Assembly: GCA_024741835.1 (NCBI GenBank)
Contig: JAENRP010000043.1
Span: 103,367 to 167,366 of the forward strand
Reading direction: 5' to 3'
DNA from: Diplocarpon mali
Lineage: Eukaryota; Ascomycota; Leotiomycetes; Helotiales; Drepanopezizaceae
DNA: 64,000 bases
This document shows, piece by piece, positions 10,749 to 23,540 of this stretch. The position numbers were made by a program, and so were the translations under genes. The notes under the pieces were generated by a model, which was not told where the DNA came from, ran no database searches, and saw only the letters and a program-made list of their open reading frames with translations. Position 1 is the first letter of the stretch. Each line of letters begins with the position of its first letter.

Positions 10749-13660
10749 GATGGATGTTGGATGATGGATGTGGTGACGGGGGAGTTTGTTGATATCAAGG
10801 TGCTGTGAAGGAGGAAGATTTTGATGTAAAAAGCTGAGGGAAGAAGTTCTGATATGAGTGAGGTTCGTGGTGGGAGAACGAACAGGAGAGGTGATGCAGG
10901 GAGAGTGCGAATTTTTCGAGCTTATATGGCTCTGAATGGAAAGATTCCGGCCTCAGCGCAAATTCCAACTAAAGGAACTGTCTTCATTCCGGCCACCGTT
11001 CCACTTATCAAGACTTTTGATAAGAGACTGTTTCACCTGCCTGCCCTCAGTCCAGTAAGCTGAGCTACTTCACGGCCAGCATCATTTTCGCCGGTCAACA
11101 GAGCAAACCAACAGTCGGTCGCTGGACTCACCCTCTCGAGGGGCTATTATCGCCATCTAAGCGAGCTGTCAAGCCACACCTGGGTGCTAGCCGATATGCT
11201 GGTTCCAAGCCGTGTTTTGGAGCTCATTGCGTACCCTGAATATTCTCGCGCTGTTGCTGGCCATTCTGATCTGAACTCGAGGCGCCTGCGAGCATCAGAG
11301 AAGGGTGATGCTATTCGGACGACACTCAGAATATGCTGCTTAGCATCGGAGCTCTGTGATTGGTCTGGCCGGAACCTTCCGGCCAACATGTGGAGCACAA
11401 TTGCCTTGGGGGAGAGAGGACACTTGCGAGATAAGAATGTGCGGTGTGGTGGCCCGAGATCGGTCATGAACGGCCACGTGACGGCGCACGAGCCACTCAA
11501 GACAAAGGGATTTGGCCACCGGACGGACCATGAGCAGGAGGGGGATTTCTTTCCTCAGGCAGCTCCGAGCGGTGTTGTTGATGGCTGATGGGAGTGACTC
11601 CTGATACGTGGGGCAGTTGGCTGTCAGACACATAGACATCGCCTCTCTGACCCAGCATAAGAAGAGGACCAAAGGTTGCTATTTCTCAAGTGACCGCACT
11701 GCGTTTCCTGCAACCCAGATCCTCGGACTTCCGTCAGATTTGAGCACGAGAGACAGAGTGAGTCAGCACGGCAAAGTAGACAGTCACAATGTGGAAGACG
11801 CTCACGACTCCTCCTGCTAAACCCAACCTCCCAAAGTGGCAGACAACGATCAACGTAAAAGGGGAGTCATGAGGTGGAAAAAAGACGTTTGTCCTTTTTC
11901 AAACGAGAGCCGTAGTAATCTGTTCAGGTTCTTCACAGCCCTCTTGAATTCACTTCACCGTAGTACGTTAGTTACCCGTAGGTGACAGTACCGATAGACC
12001 TTGACTCAGCCCTTTGAATCTTCTCTCAACTCCAACGTCCATCGTCTTTCCAATGGGGAGAAGCAACCACGTCAACGTTTAGAACAGGAGATCAATGATC
12101 CTCCTGTCAACATCGCCGTAAGTTGAACTGCTTCCCAGCAGACCCAAACAGTTGAAGAGACTGGGGGGCGGATAACTCTTGCTTTCTTGGTTGCTTTCGT
12201 CACCAGCAGCATGTGAGAGGAGACTTAAACAAAGACGAGGAGTCCGCTGCTATGAGATGGAATAGGTCATGATAAGGTTCTAGGAAAGCTTGGTATCCGC
12301 TAGTATCGCGAATTCTGTAGGTGCTTGCTGACTGTCGCCCCGTACCATCACCCCAAAAGGCCTTATTTTGTACAGACTCTCATATCCGTGGGCAGCTGTA
12401 GGCTTCGACGTTTCTTTCCATGTACACACACTCTCTGGGGGGGTTTCTGCCCAATATCCTGGAACTCTCGGATCTCGAAAATCTCACCGCATATTTAGCC
12501 CATGACCAAGAAAATAAGTGAGAAATAGGGTCATCGACCCAAAAGAGATTTGCTCATGAGCCGAAGGTTCTCTGATTTTGGATAGACAGCGAGCTCCAAA
12601 CTGTCCCAGTAGAGGCTGCGTCAATGTCCACCCATCTGGCTTATCTGAGAAGATTCTCGCAGCCGTAGGAGTTCTGCATGCGCGACAGTGGTTTCCAGTA
12701 ACGGATGTAGTCGAGAATCACTGGGCTGTCAACCCCATTGAGAGATGCGCTTATGCTCGGAGATTTGTGGTTTGCGACAAAATTCAATATGTTTTTGAAT
12801 AATATTTATGAGGCGAGGGGCGGGGGAAAGTCGAACTTGGAAATGAGAAATAAAGATAGGAGAAGACTAGGAGGTGTTTGAAAATGTGAAGGCTACTGCA
12901 ATTTCACGACCAATGGAGAGGGAAATTACATGCGAAGAGTGAAGCTCAGCCGCCGGAAGGTTCAAGCAGATAAGGCAAACTTCGGATCTGCTTGTATGTG
13001 CCTGCGTTTGACGGAGAACTGATGGCGTATGTGCAACACAAGGAGATTATGACCAAGTAGCAGTCTGGGATACATGAGGGGGAAGGAGATAAATTGTCAG
13101 GAAGTGAAAAAGCGACAGATATTGAGGTAGCTAACCTACTTAGTACATGCCCGAAATAATGTACAAGTGCTGTCTGTGCGTAATTCTACCGGTTTCCATT
13201 AACAGGGCTCATATACAGGGGGTATAGCCAATGATTTATCTATAACGATTCGCCGCTTTTTGCACTGAAAATCAACACTTTTACTATAGATTGTATACAA
13301 AATACTAGAGAAAAGAATAAAAGCAGCATTGCCAAGTATCTAGTGTGCACGGCCTAGAATTATACATTATTTACCCATGATACTAAGTACACTAGAGTAC
13401 CTTGGACTAGTTTTTTTCGAGTCTAGCGTTTCCGAGAAGCCGCGCCGCGAAACCTGGCGGATCCTGGCAGATTTGGAGGGGCCCATAAATTAGTGGCCGA
13501 CCAATCCACATGAGATAAAGGCATTACAAAGCCCCCGCGTATGAGCATCATCGTCGACTTACCTGCATCGCGCTATTGGCTAGCTAGATCTGTGATAGTA
13601 ACCTACAGTTATATCATACTCTTCCATCACAATTCATTGCAATCCTCAACCAAGCCGTAC
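10749..13660. other. 2.9-kb divergent intergenic region, no supported protein gene
   Basis: Lies between the 5' ends of IDO (-) and the AIF-like gene (+). A TGACTCA heptamer (Gcn4/CpcA-type core) sits at 12002-12008. A pyrimidine-rich leader-like stretch near 11,900-12,060 precedes small ATGs and a GTAAGTTG donor-like site near 12,120, with a CAGCAG acceptor-like site near 12,208; after splicing the frame stops at once. That could reflect a non-coding transcript. Open frames at 11.1-11.8 kb occur on both strands and look like chance. Confidence 0.4.
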
Positions 13661-15712
13661 ATGCTCTCACCGCTGCATTCCATTCGAGTTGGACTTCGAA
13701 ACACTTTCCTGAAAGCCGCACCCCGCTTTCTTGGGGATTCCCGAGCATTATCATCGACGTCACGAATCATGGCTCCAGAATACAAGCTAAAAGGTATCAC
13801 CAGCCTCGACCTGAAGCCAGGGGAGAAGAGAGAGGTCGAGGTCGAGGGAATCGAAGAAGGAAAGGTCTTGCTCTGTAATGTTGGAGGAAAGACCACGGCT
13901 TTGGGAAAGTATGCAGTCAATTATTTCCAACTTTTGGTCTCCATATGTTCCGCGAATGCTCGCGGAAGAGCTTATCTGGATACCTGCTGACCTCCATACA
14001 GTAAATGCACTCATTATGGTGCTCCTCTTGTGAAGGGTGTATTGACTGGTGCGTTGACGTTCGAGTATTGACTTTGAAATCTGCTTAGCATCTAGCTCCG
14101 CCGCTGCTATTGGCTCCAACTTCAAATCAGAGCTGACTTTGAACAAGGTGATGGAAGACTCACTTGTCCCTGGCATGGAGGTATGTGTACCAAGCTTGAG
14201 ACTCTGCGATCTTGACTAAGTCTACGCAAGCTTGCTTCAAAGCCACAAACGGTGACATCGAAAACGCCCCGGCTATTGATTCCCTACCTTCCTTCCGATT
14301 ATCCGTAAAAGATGGTTCAGTCTATGTCACTGGCGAGCCACAGACTATCAAGGGTAGTAGACGGAAGCCAAACATCAAGATCTCTGGTACACAAGGTGCC
14401 GAGAAAGTGGTCATCGTAGGAGGTGGAAGTGCTGCGCTGGGTACTCTAGAGGCTCTTCGTGAGAATGGCTTCAAGGGATCGATCACTTTGATCAGCAGCG
14501 AAGGGTACCTTCCATTTGATCGTACTAAGCTATCGAAGGCACTCATTGACGACCACTCGAAGATCGCTCTCAGGGATGAGGCTTGGTTCAAGGAGGGTTC
14601 AATTGATGTGGTCAGTGATGAGGTCATTGGTGTCGACTTTGCCGGCAAGAAGGTTTCAACAAAAAGCGGCAGTAAGCCCCTTTGCGTGTTTTTTTTTGGC
14701 ACATTGAATTCTTTTAACTTTGCTTGCAGGCTCTTACTCATACTCGAAGCTGGTCTTAGCAACAGGAGGCACGCCAAAGAGCTTGCCGTTACCAGGTTTC
14801 AAGGAGCTCGGTAATATCTTCCTCCTTCGGACTATTCCTCACGTCAAAGCAATTAATGCCGCTATTGGTAACAAGAACAAGAAGATTGTCATCATTGGCA
14901 GTTCTTTCATTGGCATGGAAGTTGCAAATGCGGTGGCTAAGGACAACGATGTGACTGTTGTTGGGATGGAAAAGGCTCCATTAGAGCGGATTATGGGCGA
15001 AAAAGTTGGCCAGATTTTCCAAAAGTCGCTCGAAAATAACGGCGTCAAGTTCAAGATGTCTGCTGATGTTGAAAAGGCCTTCTCATCCGACTCAGATTCG
15101 TCAAAAGTCGGAGGCGTTGCGCTGAAGGACGGCACGACCTTGCCAGCGGACCTGGTCATTCTGGGTACTGGAGTTGGCCCGGCGACTACTTTCCTCAAGG
15201 ACAACAATGCTGTCGAGCTTCAAAAGGATGGGTCTTTGAAGACAGATGAACATTTTGCTGTGTCTGGACTGAAGGATGTTTTCGCCATCGGAGATATCGC
15301 GACCTATCCCTACCATGGACCTGGCGGCGAAGGCGCTCTGACACGCATCGAGCACTGGAACGTCGCACAGAATGCTGGTCGCTCTGTAGCAGCCAATATC
15401 GTCGATCCATCTGCTAAAGCCAAACCTTTCATTCCTATATTCTGGTCTGCTCTCGGCTCGCAATTAAGATACTGCGGAAATACCCCCAACGGATGGGATG
15501 ATCTTGTCTTACAAGGCCAGCCCGAGGAGGCCAAATTTGTTGCGTACTATACTAAAGGCCAGACTGTCGTTGCCGTTGGTACAATGGGAATCGACCCGGT
15601 CATGGTGGCGTCCTCAGAACTGATGAGACGAGGAGCTATGCCAACAAAGAGCGAGCTTCAGAAGGGTGTGGATGTCCTGTCCATCAGCGTGCCAGCAGCA
15701 GTCAAGATCTAG
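13661..15712 (+). CDS. AIF-like mitochondrial flavoprotein with N-terminal Rieske domain
   Basis: A 583-aa protein of the AIFM3/Nfrl type: an N-terminal Rieske [2Fe-2S] domain followed by a pyridine-nucleotide-disulphide oxidoreductase (FAD/NADH) domain. Exons are 13661-13908, 14002-14048, 14148-14180, 14231-14671 and 14730-15712. Two tiny exons (47 and 33 nt) carry the cluster ligands: C85-T-H87 and C105-P-W-H108. FAD-binding VVIVGGGSAALGTLEAL and NADH-binding IVIIGSSFIGMEVANAV glycine motifs follow, then the second FAD motif VFAIGDIATYP. The first ~35 residues are rich in R, L and S without acids, like a mitochondrial presequence; an ATG at 13768 would give a short form lacking it, and the frame is open to 13541. 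An oxidoreductase or cell-death role is family knowledge; the physiological partner is unknown. Confidence 0.92.
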
Positions 15713-17501
15713 GAGGGGCCCATCATGGAGAGAAGTAATTGTGTCATGAGCATGAAAATAAACCAGAATCCGTGACAATAAGCCTGTCTCTGAGCGTCCA
15801 TTGGCACATTGGCATCACACGTGCAAAGAGATCTTGGAGCCTCGTTGTAACTGTATTTCTCTCGTTACAGATTTTGCCGACGTCTTGATCCTCGTGTATG
15901 AGGTTAGAGCAATGGTCGCTTAGAGCCTGTTGGGTCCCAAGCGGAGCCCCAGGTAAGGTGTTCTAAATATTGCAAGCGAGATTCAGCGTGTAGATATAGC
16001 CGTTTCCCGGGTATCAACATGCTGAACAGCTTTCTGAAACGCTTGGTGCTTTCTCTGCAGCGGTGTGAACAGATTGCGGGAATCGAAGGTTCTAATTCGA
16101 GTCGACAGGAGCAGGAGTCCCCGTTCAATGTGGTTGATTCGTTCTTTCGCTTGTGTTGTCCAGGTTCCGCGTATCCGGGCAACACGAACATGATGCCGAG
16201 TAGTTGGAGGGGACTGCTTCCAAAATGTAGGCGGAATTCACCTCACGAGGAGAGTTGCAACGACTCACCCATCGGTATTCGGTCTTGGCCCTCGAGGCAG
16301 CGACTAAGCATATCCTTCCCTCTTATCAAGTTGGGGCCCAACGCAGAACTTGCGCCAAGACGGCCGGCCACAACTCCCAGCCTGCCCGGATCAGGGGCGC
16401 GAGGAAGCAAGCGGGGAGATCTGGAGAAGCAGACGGCGTACGGATTGGCGGGAAATCTCGAAGAGACTCCCACGTGGTGACGAGGACCCCGTGACGAGGT
16501 CAAAACTGCACCGACCCCCCGCGCTCCCCCGTGCAGCACCATGGCGCAACCTCGGGACATCGGGGCTCTCGCAGAGCTTGTTTCTCGGCTCCTGGCAAAG
16601 CGGAACCCGATGCGCGCACATCGTCCACGGCATGGATATTCGGGCGACGTCCAAACAAGCGAGAGAGATCTATTCCAGCGACCTCCAAACAATCGAGAGA
16701 GACACCCAGTCAACACAGCACGCGGTGCAGTTGCTCGCCTTCTCCGGCGCCTGAGATTCCCCGGCCGTCCGACGATTCGATCCAGACCAAGCTTTGCTGC
16801 GATCAGTGGAGCGGCCGCATCGAAATACCACGCTCGCAAGCGCCGCGAGATATCCGTGGAGCCCATGTCAAATCACCGCGCAGGCCGCAAGCCGAGTCGC
16901 GCCTGGGTCCTGGACAGAGTCATTGTCCGAGGGTGTAGCCGGGACAGCCAACGGCATCTGAAACGTCCTTTTCAGAGCTGCCCCGAACCCAGAGCGGACG
17001 CAGCGCTGAGCCCGTAATGCTTTCACAGCAACACTCTATCGGAATCTTCGACGGTTCTCTTTCCATTGGTGGAACGAGATCTCCCGAGCTCGTAGGGGGC
17101 GGCCTCTGGGCTGGCACACACAGACGAAGATTATTATGAGGCCGACACGCCCAAACCGACACGCGCTACTAGTGCCGGCGCACTCTAGTCAAGGCACGCG
17201 CCAGCGAGGTAGATATGCACTCTCCTATAATGAGTCCGCTCTGACCACACTCTCGCGATCAATTTTGTCTTGTTCATACCCTTTCAAGCTTAACCTTATC
17301 CTGAGCCTGACTGTACAACGCGTCGCAAGTTTGGTGCCATCCTCGGAAGTATATCCTATTCACAAGCTACCGCAAGTCGGCGACCCAGTACGGCCGAAAG
17401 GGTTTAGCGCGTATCGACTTGAGCGCGGAGCGTGTGTCGAGGGAGGGTTTGCCGTCCTGGAGTATGATGTATATACATGCACAAACTTGTATGTGCGTGT
17501 G

Positions 17502-17537
<36 letters not shown>

Positions 17538-17930
17538 TACACCCACCTCACGCTTCACTCATGTTTAGTGCGTGGTTCTGGCTTCTCCCACCTTGTCGAA
17601 AGACTTGAAGCTGGCACGGTGGATCGTTCCCGGGTACATGGCGGATGCTCTCCCTCCTCTCCGTGTCCTGGCCTTTTCATTCTTCACGGAAAACACGAAA
17701 TCGGGCCGGCCAAGCTCTCGAATCTCGAGTTCGTCAACCGCCGCAGTCGAAGCCGTGTGAGCAGCTAGAAGCAAGCTCGATCGGCACAGTGAGGGCTATT
17801 TCCACCAATCATCCCAGGTTTCCTCTGTTTGTTTATACATGCTATCACCCCCCTTTTCCCTCGAGGACATCTCCTTCGTCCTCTTGACTTGGCGTCTTCT
17901 GAATCTCCTTCGCTGGCAAACACGCTCGGA
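15713..17930. other. 2.2-kb gene-poor GC-rich stretch
   Basis: Many overlapping frames occur on both strands (16.0-17.8 kb), as expected from low stop frequency, with no domain or splice support. It contains a 24-bp imperfect direct repeat (16645 and 16679, period 34), a TA tract at 17502-17533, and a pyrimidine-rich leader ahead of the GH43 ATG. Confidence 0.5.
17502..17533. repeat. TA dinucleotide tract
   Basis: About 30 bp of alternating T/A with one G interruption, roughly 400 bp upstream of the GH43 gene. Confidence 0.85.
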
Positions 17931-19017
17931 ATGTTTCGATTCTTCAGACCTCTCCTGGCTGCGGCCCTGGCGGTGGCTCCGATCCGCGTCCACGGCTACT
18001 CGGGCCCAGGGGCGTGTTCCGGCGCCTGCTGGGCTCACGATCCAGCGGTCATTCGTCGCGCCTCGGATGGATTGTATTTCAAGTTCAACACGGGAACGAA
18101 CCTCGAGATCGCCACCTCCAGCGCGTTGAGCGGCCCATGGACGCTGAGGGGCAGTGTGCTCACAAGTGGCAGCAAAATCGACAACGCCGGCAGAAAAGAC
18201 TTGTGGGTTCGTGGCTCGTCCTCTCCCCGTGCAGCGGTGTACTGAAACAACCTCAGGCTCCCGATGTGAGTCTCGTCAACGGCGTCTACCACCTCTACTA
18301 TTCCGTCTCGACGTTCGGGACCCAAGAGAGCGCAATTGGATTGGCGACAAGCACCACGCTGGATCCGGGCTCCTGGACTGACAACGGGGCCGTGGGCATC
18401 ACGTCCACGGCAGGAAGTGCGTACAATGCCATCGATGCCAACCTGATCAAGGCCGGCGACACGTACCTCATGAACTTCGGTTCTTTCTGGAACGACATCT
18501 ACCAAGTCAGGCTGAACGCCGCGGCCACCAAGACTGTCGGGGAGGCCTCCTACCAGCTGCAGTACGAGGCATCGGGAACCCACCCGTGCGAAGGCTCGTA
18601 CATGTTCTCCTACTCGGGCTACTACTACCTGACCTGGTCTCGCGGTGTCTGCTGTGGCTACGATACGTATGCGAAGGCACCCGACCACGATGAAGAGTCA
18701 CTTGACTAACCAGGTGCCGTGATAGCAACCAGCCCGCGCCAGGAGCAGAATACAAGATCATGATGTGCCGCAGCAAGTCGGCCACCGGCGCTTTCGTCGA
18801 CCGGAACGGCCAGAAATGCACGGCCAGCGGCGGCTCGCCCCTCCTCGAGTCCCACGACAAGGTCTACGGCCCGGGCGGGCAGGGTGTCTTCTACGACGAC
18901 TCGAAGGGACTTGTGTTGTACTACCACTACGCCAACACGGATGTCGGGCTGGGAGACGGGTCCTACCTGTTCGGCTGGAACGCCCTCACCTGGTCCGGTG
19001 GATGGCCGTCCGTGTGA
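17931..19017 (+). CDS. Secreted GH43 arabinan endo-1,5-alpha-L-arabinosidase
   Basis: A 325-aa extracellular enzyme cutting alpha-1,5-arabinan side chains of plant pectin, close in length to fungal AbnA (about 321 aa). Exons are 17931-18206, 18257-18666 and 18726-19017. A signal peptide is clear (FRFF, then a Leu/Ala core ending near VHG at 22). GH43 residues are placed as HD37P (catalytic base), AID152A (pKa modulator) and CE204GSYMF (proton donor). Typical stretches [17 protein letters not shown] and GPGGQGVF are present. Splicing joins KDLW to APDVS and CCGYDT to NQPAPG. A second, in-frame upstream ATG at 17829 would bury the signal peptide and was rejected. It stands alone in gene-poor DNA, with no arabinose-use neighbours seen. 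Confidence 0.93.
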
Positions 19018-21225
19018 GGGGTCGACGCCCGCCTTTCTCCCGCTGCTCTAGCCATCATCCCTCTCTGGAAGATCGGATACCCAGGCACTTTCTCTTCCGG
19101 CACATAGACATCGAGGCAGCTCAGGTTGGGCCGCCGGTCATTCCTTGTACATAGCGAGCAGGTAGACTCCGCTGAATCACCTACGATACGATCATGTCCC
19201 TTGCGCCGTATGGCGAAGACCGGGCTGTCGGAAGTTCGACTCGCCTGTCCATCTCAAGTCGTGATTTATCGTCACGGGAATAGGTGCGGAAGGGGGCGGA
19301 CGGTGGGTCTCGTCTACCCCCCTTGTCTCTGCCATGTCTATCGCTATCTACAGTGGTGATTAACTGTTCGGACGGTTCCCCTCCTCAATCTAACCTCTGT
19401 CGTTCTTTCGAGCACTGGATCAGCGAGGCTATCGATCCTTCTCGGTGAACTCTCGTTTTCCTAAACATTTTGCATCACATCTTTCAAGCCTCGCGACTTC
19501 CAACTGTGATGCAGATTTCGATTCAGACGGCTCTGCTCTAGAACTCCTCAGATATCCTCGATGGTATGTTGGTCAAGGGAGCAAGGGGGCAGCGCGATCG
19601 CGCGAATGTGATATTCTACCCGCCCAGCATTGCAGAAGCTATACTTTCTTCAAGTATCAGCCTTTCCATACACATTACCACTACCCTCAACACGGGAGAA
19701 GCCCCTTTGCTTCGTCAAGACCTCTGCCAACGGGTCTCTTGGGATTCAGGCCGGATACTGACTCTTGCCACGCAAATCCTTCTGCCTCCTCCCCCGTATA
19801 ACCCGAATATCAGCTTCGACTGGGGCCTACGGCTAACAGTTGCCTGCCGCTGTGACTGTTGCATGGCCGAAACAAAAAGTAAGCCAGACACTTTTCAATC
19901 GTTGCTGTTCCCTCTATTCCCCACTGCGCTTTCTTCTCGCGCGGAGGATGCCAAGTGGTCCTTGTAATCGCGCGGTCTATAGACCGTCCTCTTCTCTAGC
20001 ACCCTCCAGATCGATCCCACGTCGGGGTAGCGACACCCCGACGCTTTCATTGCTTCTCCCCTGATAGCAGAGGCCCACGACCAAGAGCGCGGCAATCATA
20101 ACCCCGTGCCTCTGGCAGGCCCGGAGCAGAGTGTGATCGTGACAACCAAGCGCAGGCTATACCTTTCGAATCGCCGAGAGACTCCAGCAACCGCGATCGA
20201 AGCGGCCGATAGATGCCGTAGTTGCTGCCGAGACCTGTTGATCCAGGATCTCCGGGGGAGCGCCGCGGCAGGCGGATGTGCTCATCGATCGGGTCTGTTC
20301 CCGCTTGCCGAGGGGATGCTGAGAGAGAGAGAGCAGGGAATACCGACTCTACGAGCGGGGGCGAGTGTGGAGAGTAGCCGTCGTCGTGCAGGGGTGCCAA
20401 TCGCACACAGGTTGGCGGCCTTGCAAGACCACGGCATCTGGTCCATGTACCTCCTTTGCGAATAGGAGAGGGAGGCTCCTTACCTTGCTATGAATTGCTG
20501 CCGTTCGATCGGCTTTGGCGAACCTCACCGCCGAGTAGGGGTGGACGAGACCCGCTGTCCTGCCCCCTCGCGTACTTGAAGCTCAAAACTCGGTCGCTCG
20601 AGTTTCTCACAGGCGAACGCTTACCTATACCGGATTTGCGCGCGAACCCGAGTGGCTTGTTCCCGTCGGGAACTCCAAGTCCAAGTCGAACCGCACGCGC
20701 AAGCTTGATAGTCAGCTAATCGATCAAAGGCTCCGTCAGTAGTTGGTTTCCGGCACCCTGAGCCGGGGCCAGCAATCGTCCGTGGGAGGTGAACATGGGA
20801 GGGGAGTAGACAGAGTCACTAGGTATCATCAACCCACGAGGCTAGTGGTCTCACGTGTTTCTTTGATATCTGCGGTTGCTAAATTCCCTCTTAGAATCCA
20901 ACCATGAATCCATCGCCAATGCACATGAACGCATGTGCTCAGGAGAGGGTTTCTACGTTGAAACATTCTAGATCCAACCCTTCATGTACTAGCTACAGTG
21001 GTCCGAACGCAAGTAGAGCATTTACGGTCGACGAGTTTGTCCAGGCCGGTGTGGAGTCCATAAATTAGATTAGCCGGTGCGTGTGAATTCGGAATACTCA
21101 GGTATCTTTCCAACAAGAGGGTATTTGCACGCCCCGAGAGATGCCGTAACATAATTGCAAATCAAGAATGCGCCAACAAGGAACAAAGGAAATGTCGTAG
21201 TGGGCGATCATACACATGCCCCATC
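19018..21225. other. 2.2-kb intergenic stretch, no supported gene
   Basis: Separates the 3' ends of GH43 (+) and the coiled-coil gene (-). Frames at 19.4-20.7 kb overlap on both strands and show no domain, conserved motif or splice pattern. A short GAGA run is near 20,325. Confidence 0.5.
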
Positions 21226-23540
21226 TCAAGGGAACCCTCCTTCCATCAATACCTCTCTCAAGGAGTCGTGGTCGATTGTGTCGGGCTTCACTCTGCTTGG
21301 TGCTTTCTCGGTCCTCTTCGCAAAGCCTGGAATTGGTCCTTTCTGGTTTATCCCAGGGGCTCGACCCATGAATGACCTCAGAGGGTCGACATTCGAAGTG
21401 CTCACTATCCTCTGCGGTGGCCTAGGCCGTGTGTTTGGCGACAGATAGTCAGTATTGAGATCCGCCGACGACTTCTGTGGAGTCATTCCCCAGCGTCCGA
21501 ATACCCAACCGCCGAGTTTTGTCTTGATACCCTCGTTGGAATTCGAAGAGGTAGAACGTGAATTGCTGCTGTTTGCCCGCATACTGCGCAAATATGCTGT
21601 ACTGTCGTGTGTCTGGCGTGACATGGTTGCTCGTGGTGTGACCGTCGATGGCTCTGTTGATACGATAGTCGTTGGAGTGCCAAGTCGTGAGCGTGGCCGG
21701 AGAAGAGCACTCCCGCCCAGGATGGTGATTTGTGAGGGGCGAGAACTGAGAGTGTGAATGTCGATTCCCGAAATGGATAATATTGAATCGTGAGAAGTCG
21801 TGCGTCGGAGTTGTGGCTGAAGTGACGTCGTCCAATGCTCTCGGTTATTGTCGCCGGATAGGTATTCTGTATGATGCGGTACATCTGAAGGTGTCGTATC
21901 GCCTTCCAATGATATCGATGACGGCAAGTCAGGAAGATTTTCCGCGTTGCGATCTTCCTCCTCGTGTATGACATGAGGTTGGAAGTTGGTGGGAGGTATG
22001 AAGCTTCGCGTCGATACCTCTGAGCCTCGCTTCCGATAATATAACGGCTGAAATTGTGGTGACATCGGATCGACGCTTGAAGAGGGTGAAGTAGGTCGAG
22101 ATGAGTCGATTTCGAGCCTATCAAATAGCCCACTTTGTCTGTACATTGACTGAGGAGAGCTTGGTACCGACGAAGGGGCGAAGTCTGACATCTGTCCAGA
22201 TTGGACTGACCATCTGTTGTTCGGTGTGATCGGCGCTGGAATCGTCACTGCTGTTTGTGCCAAAATCATGCTGGCCGAATCCCCAGTTTGATGTGCCTTT
22301 GGAGACTTCATGATTTTTGGAGGAGTAGATAGAGTCGTATTTATACAAGTACGTTTCTTTTTCGGTCGACGAGCCTCCTCTTTCTTTGAGGCATGGTAAT
22401 GGTGGTGTATATGTAAAGCTTGCGATATGACTTGTGGTTCTTTTTCTTCCTTTGGAGCGAGTTCTGCCCGTAGTGTCGATGGTCCATTGTCCTCTCCACC
22501 ATCTTCGAGAATTGGCTGGTGCAAAAGTAGTTGCTCCCGTAACGTCTGGACTTCATCATTGGAGTTCATGAGCATTTCTCTCAGCTCTACGATTCCCATC
22601 TGCAGGTTGGCGTTATCTTGTAAGATATCTTTGACAAAATGAGATACAACGTGGCTTCCGTTATGTCGACTGCCTGTAGCAGCGGCGGCAGCAGCAGCGC
22701 TTTTCAGCCTTCCAGAGGTAGTGTCAAGTTCTCTCTCAACGGTTCGTTGGCGCTCCATACGGCCTATCACTTCAACATGTTTTTCCCTCTCCTCCCTGGC
22801 TTCGCGTTCGATTCTTTCTAGCTGTTCCTGGATGTCGCATAACCTCCGCTCGGCCTTCCTCCACCTCTGGATTGCAGATCTTTCCTCCTTCTGGGTCGTT
22901 GTTATCGTTCTCTGGAGTAAGTCTTGCTCTTGCTCAAGAGCTGACAACTGTAACTCCAAGTCGTGCGTTCTCGATGCTAGCAGTTCAAGGCGTCGAAGTT
23001 CCTGGCGTGTGCTGTATAGTGTAGCTTCCAAGCCTTTGACGTGAGTTTCCGACTCGGCGACCGTCTCATTCAGACCCTCCAACTGGTCCAACAGCCCGCG
23101 GTTTTCCTTGATTGATTTTGCATTCTCGTCCTCAAGCAATCTTTTATCAGCTTCGAGTTTCTCGATTTTGACACTCATTTCTAGGCGATCTCGTTCTGCA
23201 TCGTACATGTACTGTTCGTGCCGGACAAGTAAAGCCTGGAGAGCAAAAGTCAGCGATTTGCTCATATTAGAAGTTTGCTGCGAGGGGGTAATTTTGGTAA
23301 ACATGGGCTGTGCTCATATCCGCTTGGTATATAACCTGGGATGTTCCACGGAGGAATGCTGACCTGACCCAGAGAAGCGGCCGTCCGAACTTCTTTCTCA
23401 AGATCGTCCAGGGCAACACAGTTGTGCTTTAATACGGCGCAATCAGTGCGACCGCAACAGCATCGAAGAGTAGGCGTCGTTGAGCAAAAACTCGGAAGCG
23501 CAGTGACCAAGGCCCCCAACTCGTCCTCCTCTTGCTCCAT
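21226..23540 (-). CDS. Long coiled-coil protein (RO-11-like nuclear-distribution type?)
   Basis: A 728-aa protein. Exons are 23540-23364 and 23235-21226, with a 128-nt intron and phase 0; the junction reads ASLGQALLVRHEQYMYDAERD. Residues ~60-330 are a continuous coiled coil rich in E/K/R/L/Q heptads. An alanine run (SAAAAAAAT) comes from a GCN repeat at about 22,680. The second half is Ser/Pro/Thr-rich and disordered, with basic patches. The HEQYMYDAERDRLEMS region resembles fungal proteins of the Neurospora RO-11 type, linked to nuclear distribution by dynein/dynactin; this comes from memory and needs alignment. The unusual N-terminus carries a Cys cluster (CCCGRTDC). The gene is secure; the name is tentative. 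Confidence 0.8.

Noticed and set aside
16019..17768. Many frames above 100 codons on both strands
   Set aside because: Mutually overlapping in GC-rich DNA; no start context, splice pattern or motif favours any one.
19445..20465. Frames of 118-133 codons downstream of the GH43 gene
   Set aside because: No domain, overlapping frames on both strands, no intron support.
22660..22715. GCN trinucleotide tract as an expandable repeat
   Set aside because: Only about eight mixed alanine codons inside the coiled-coil gene; ordinary poly-Ala of low interest.
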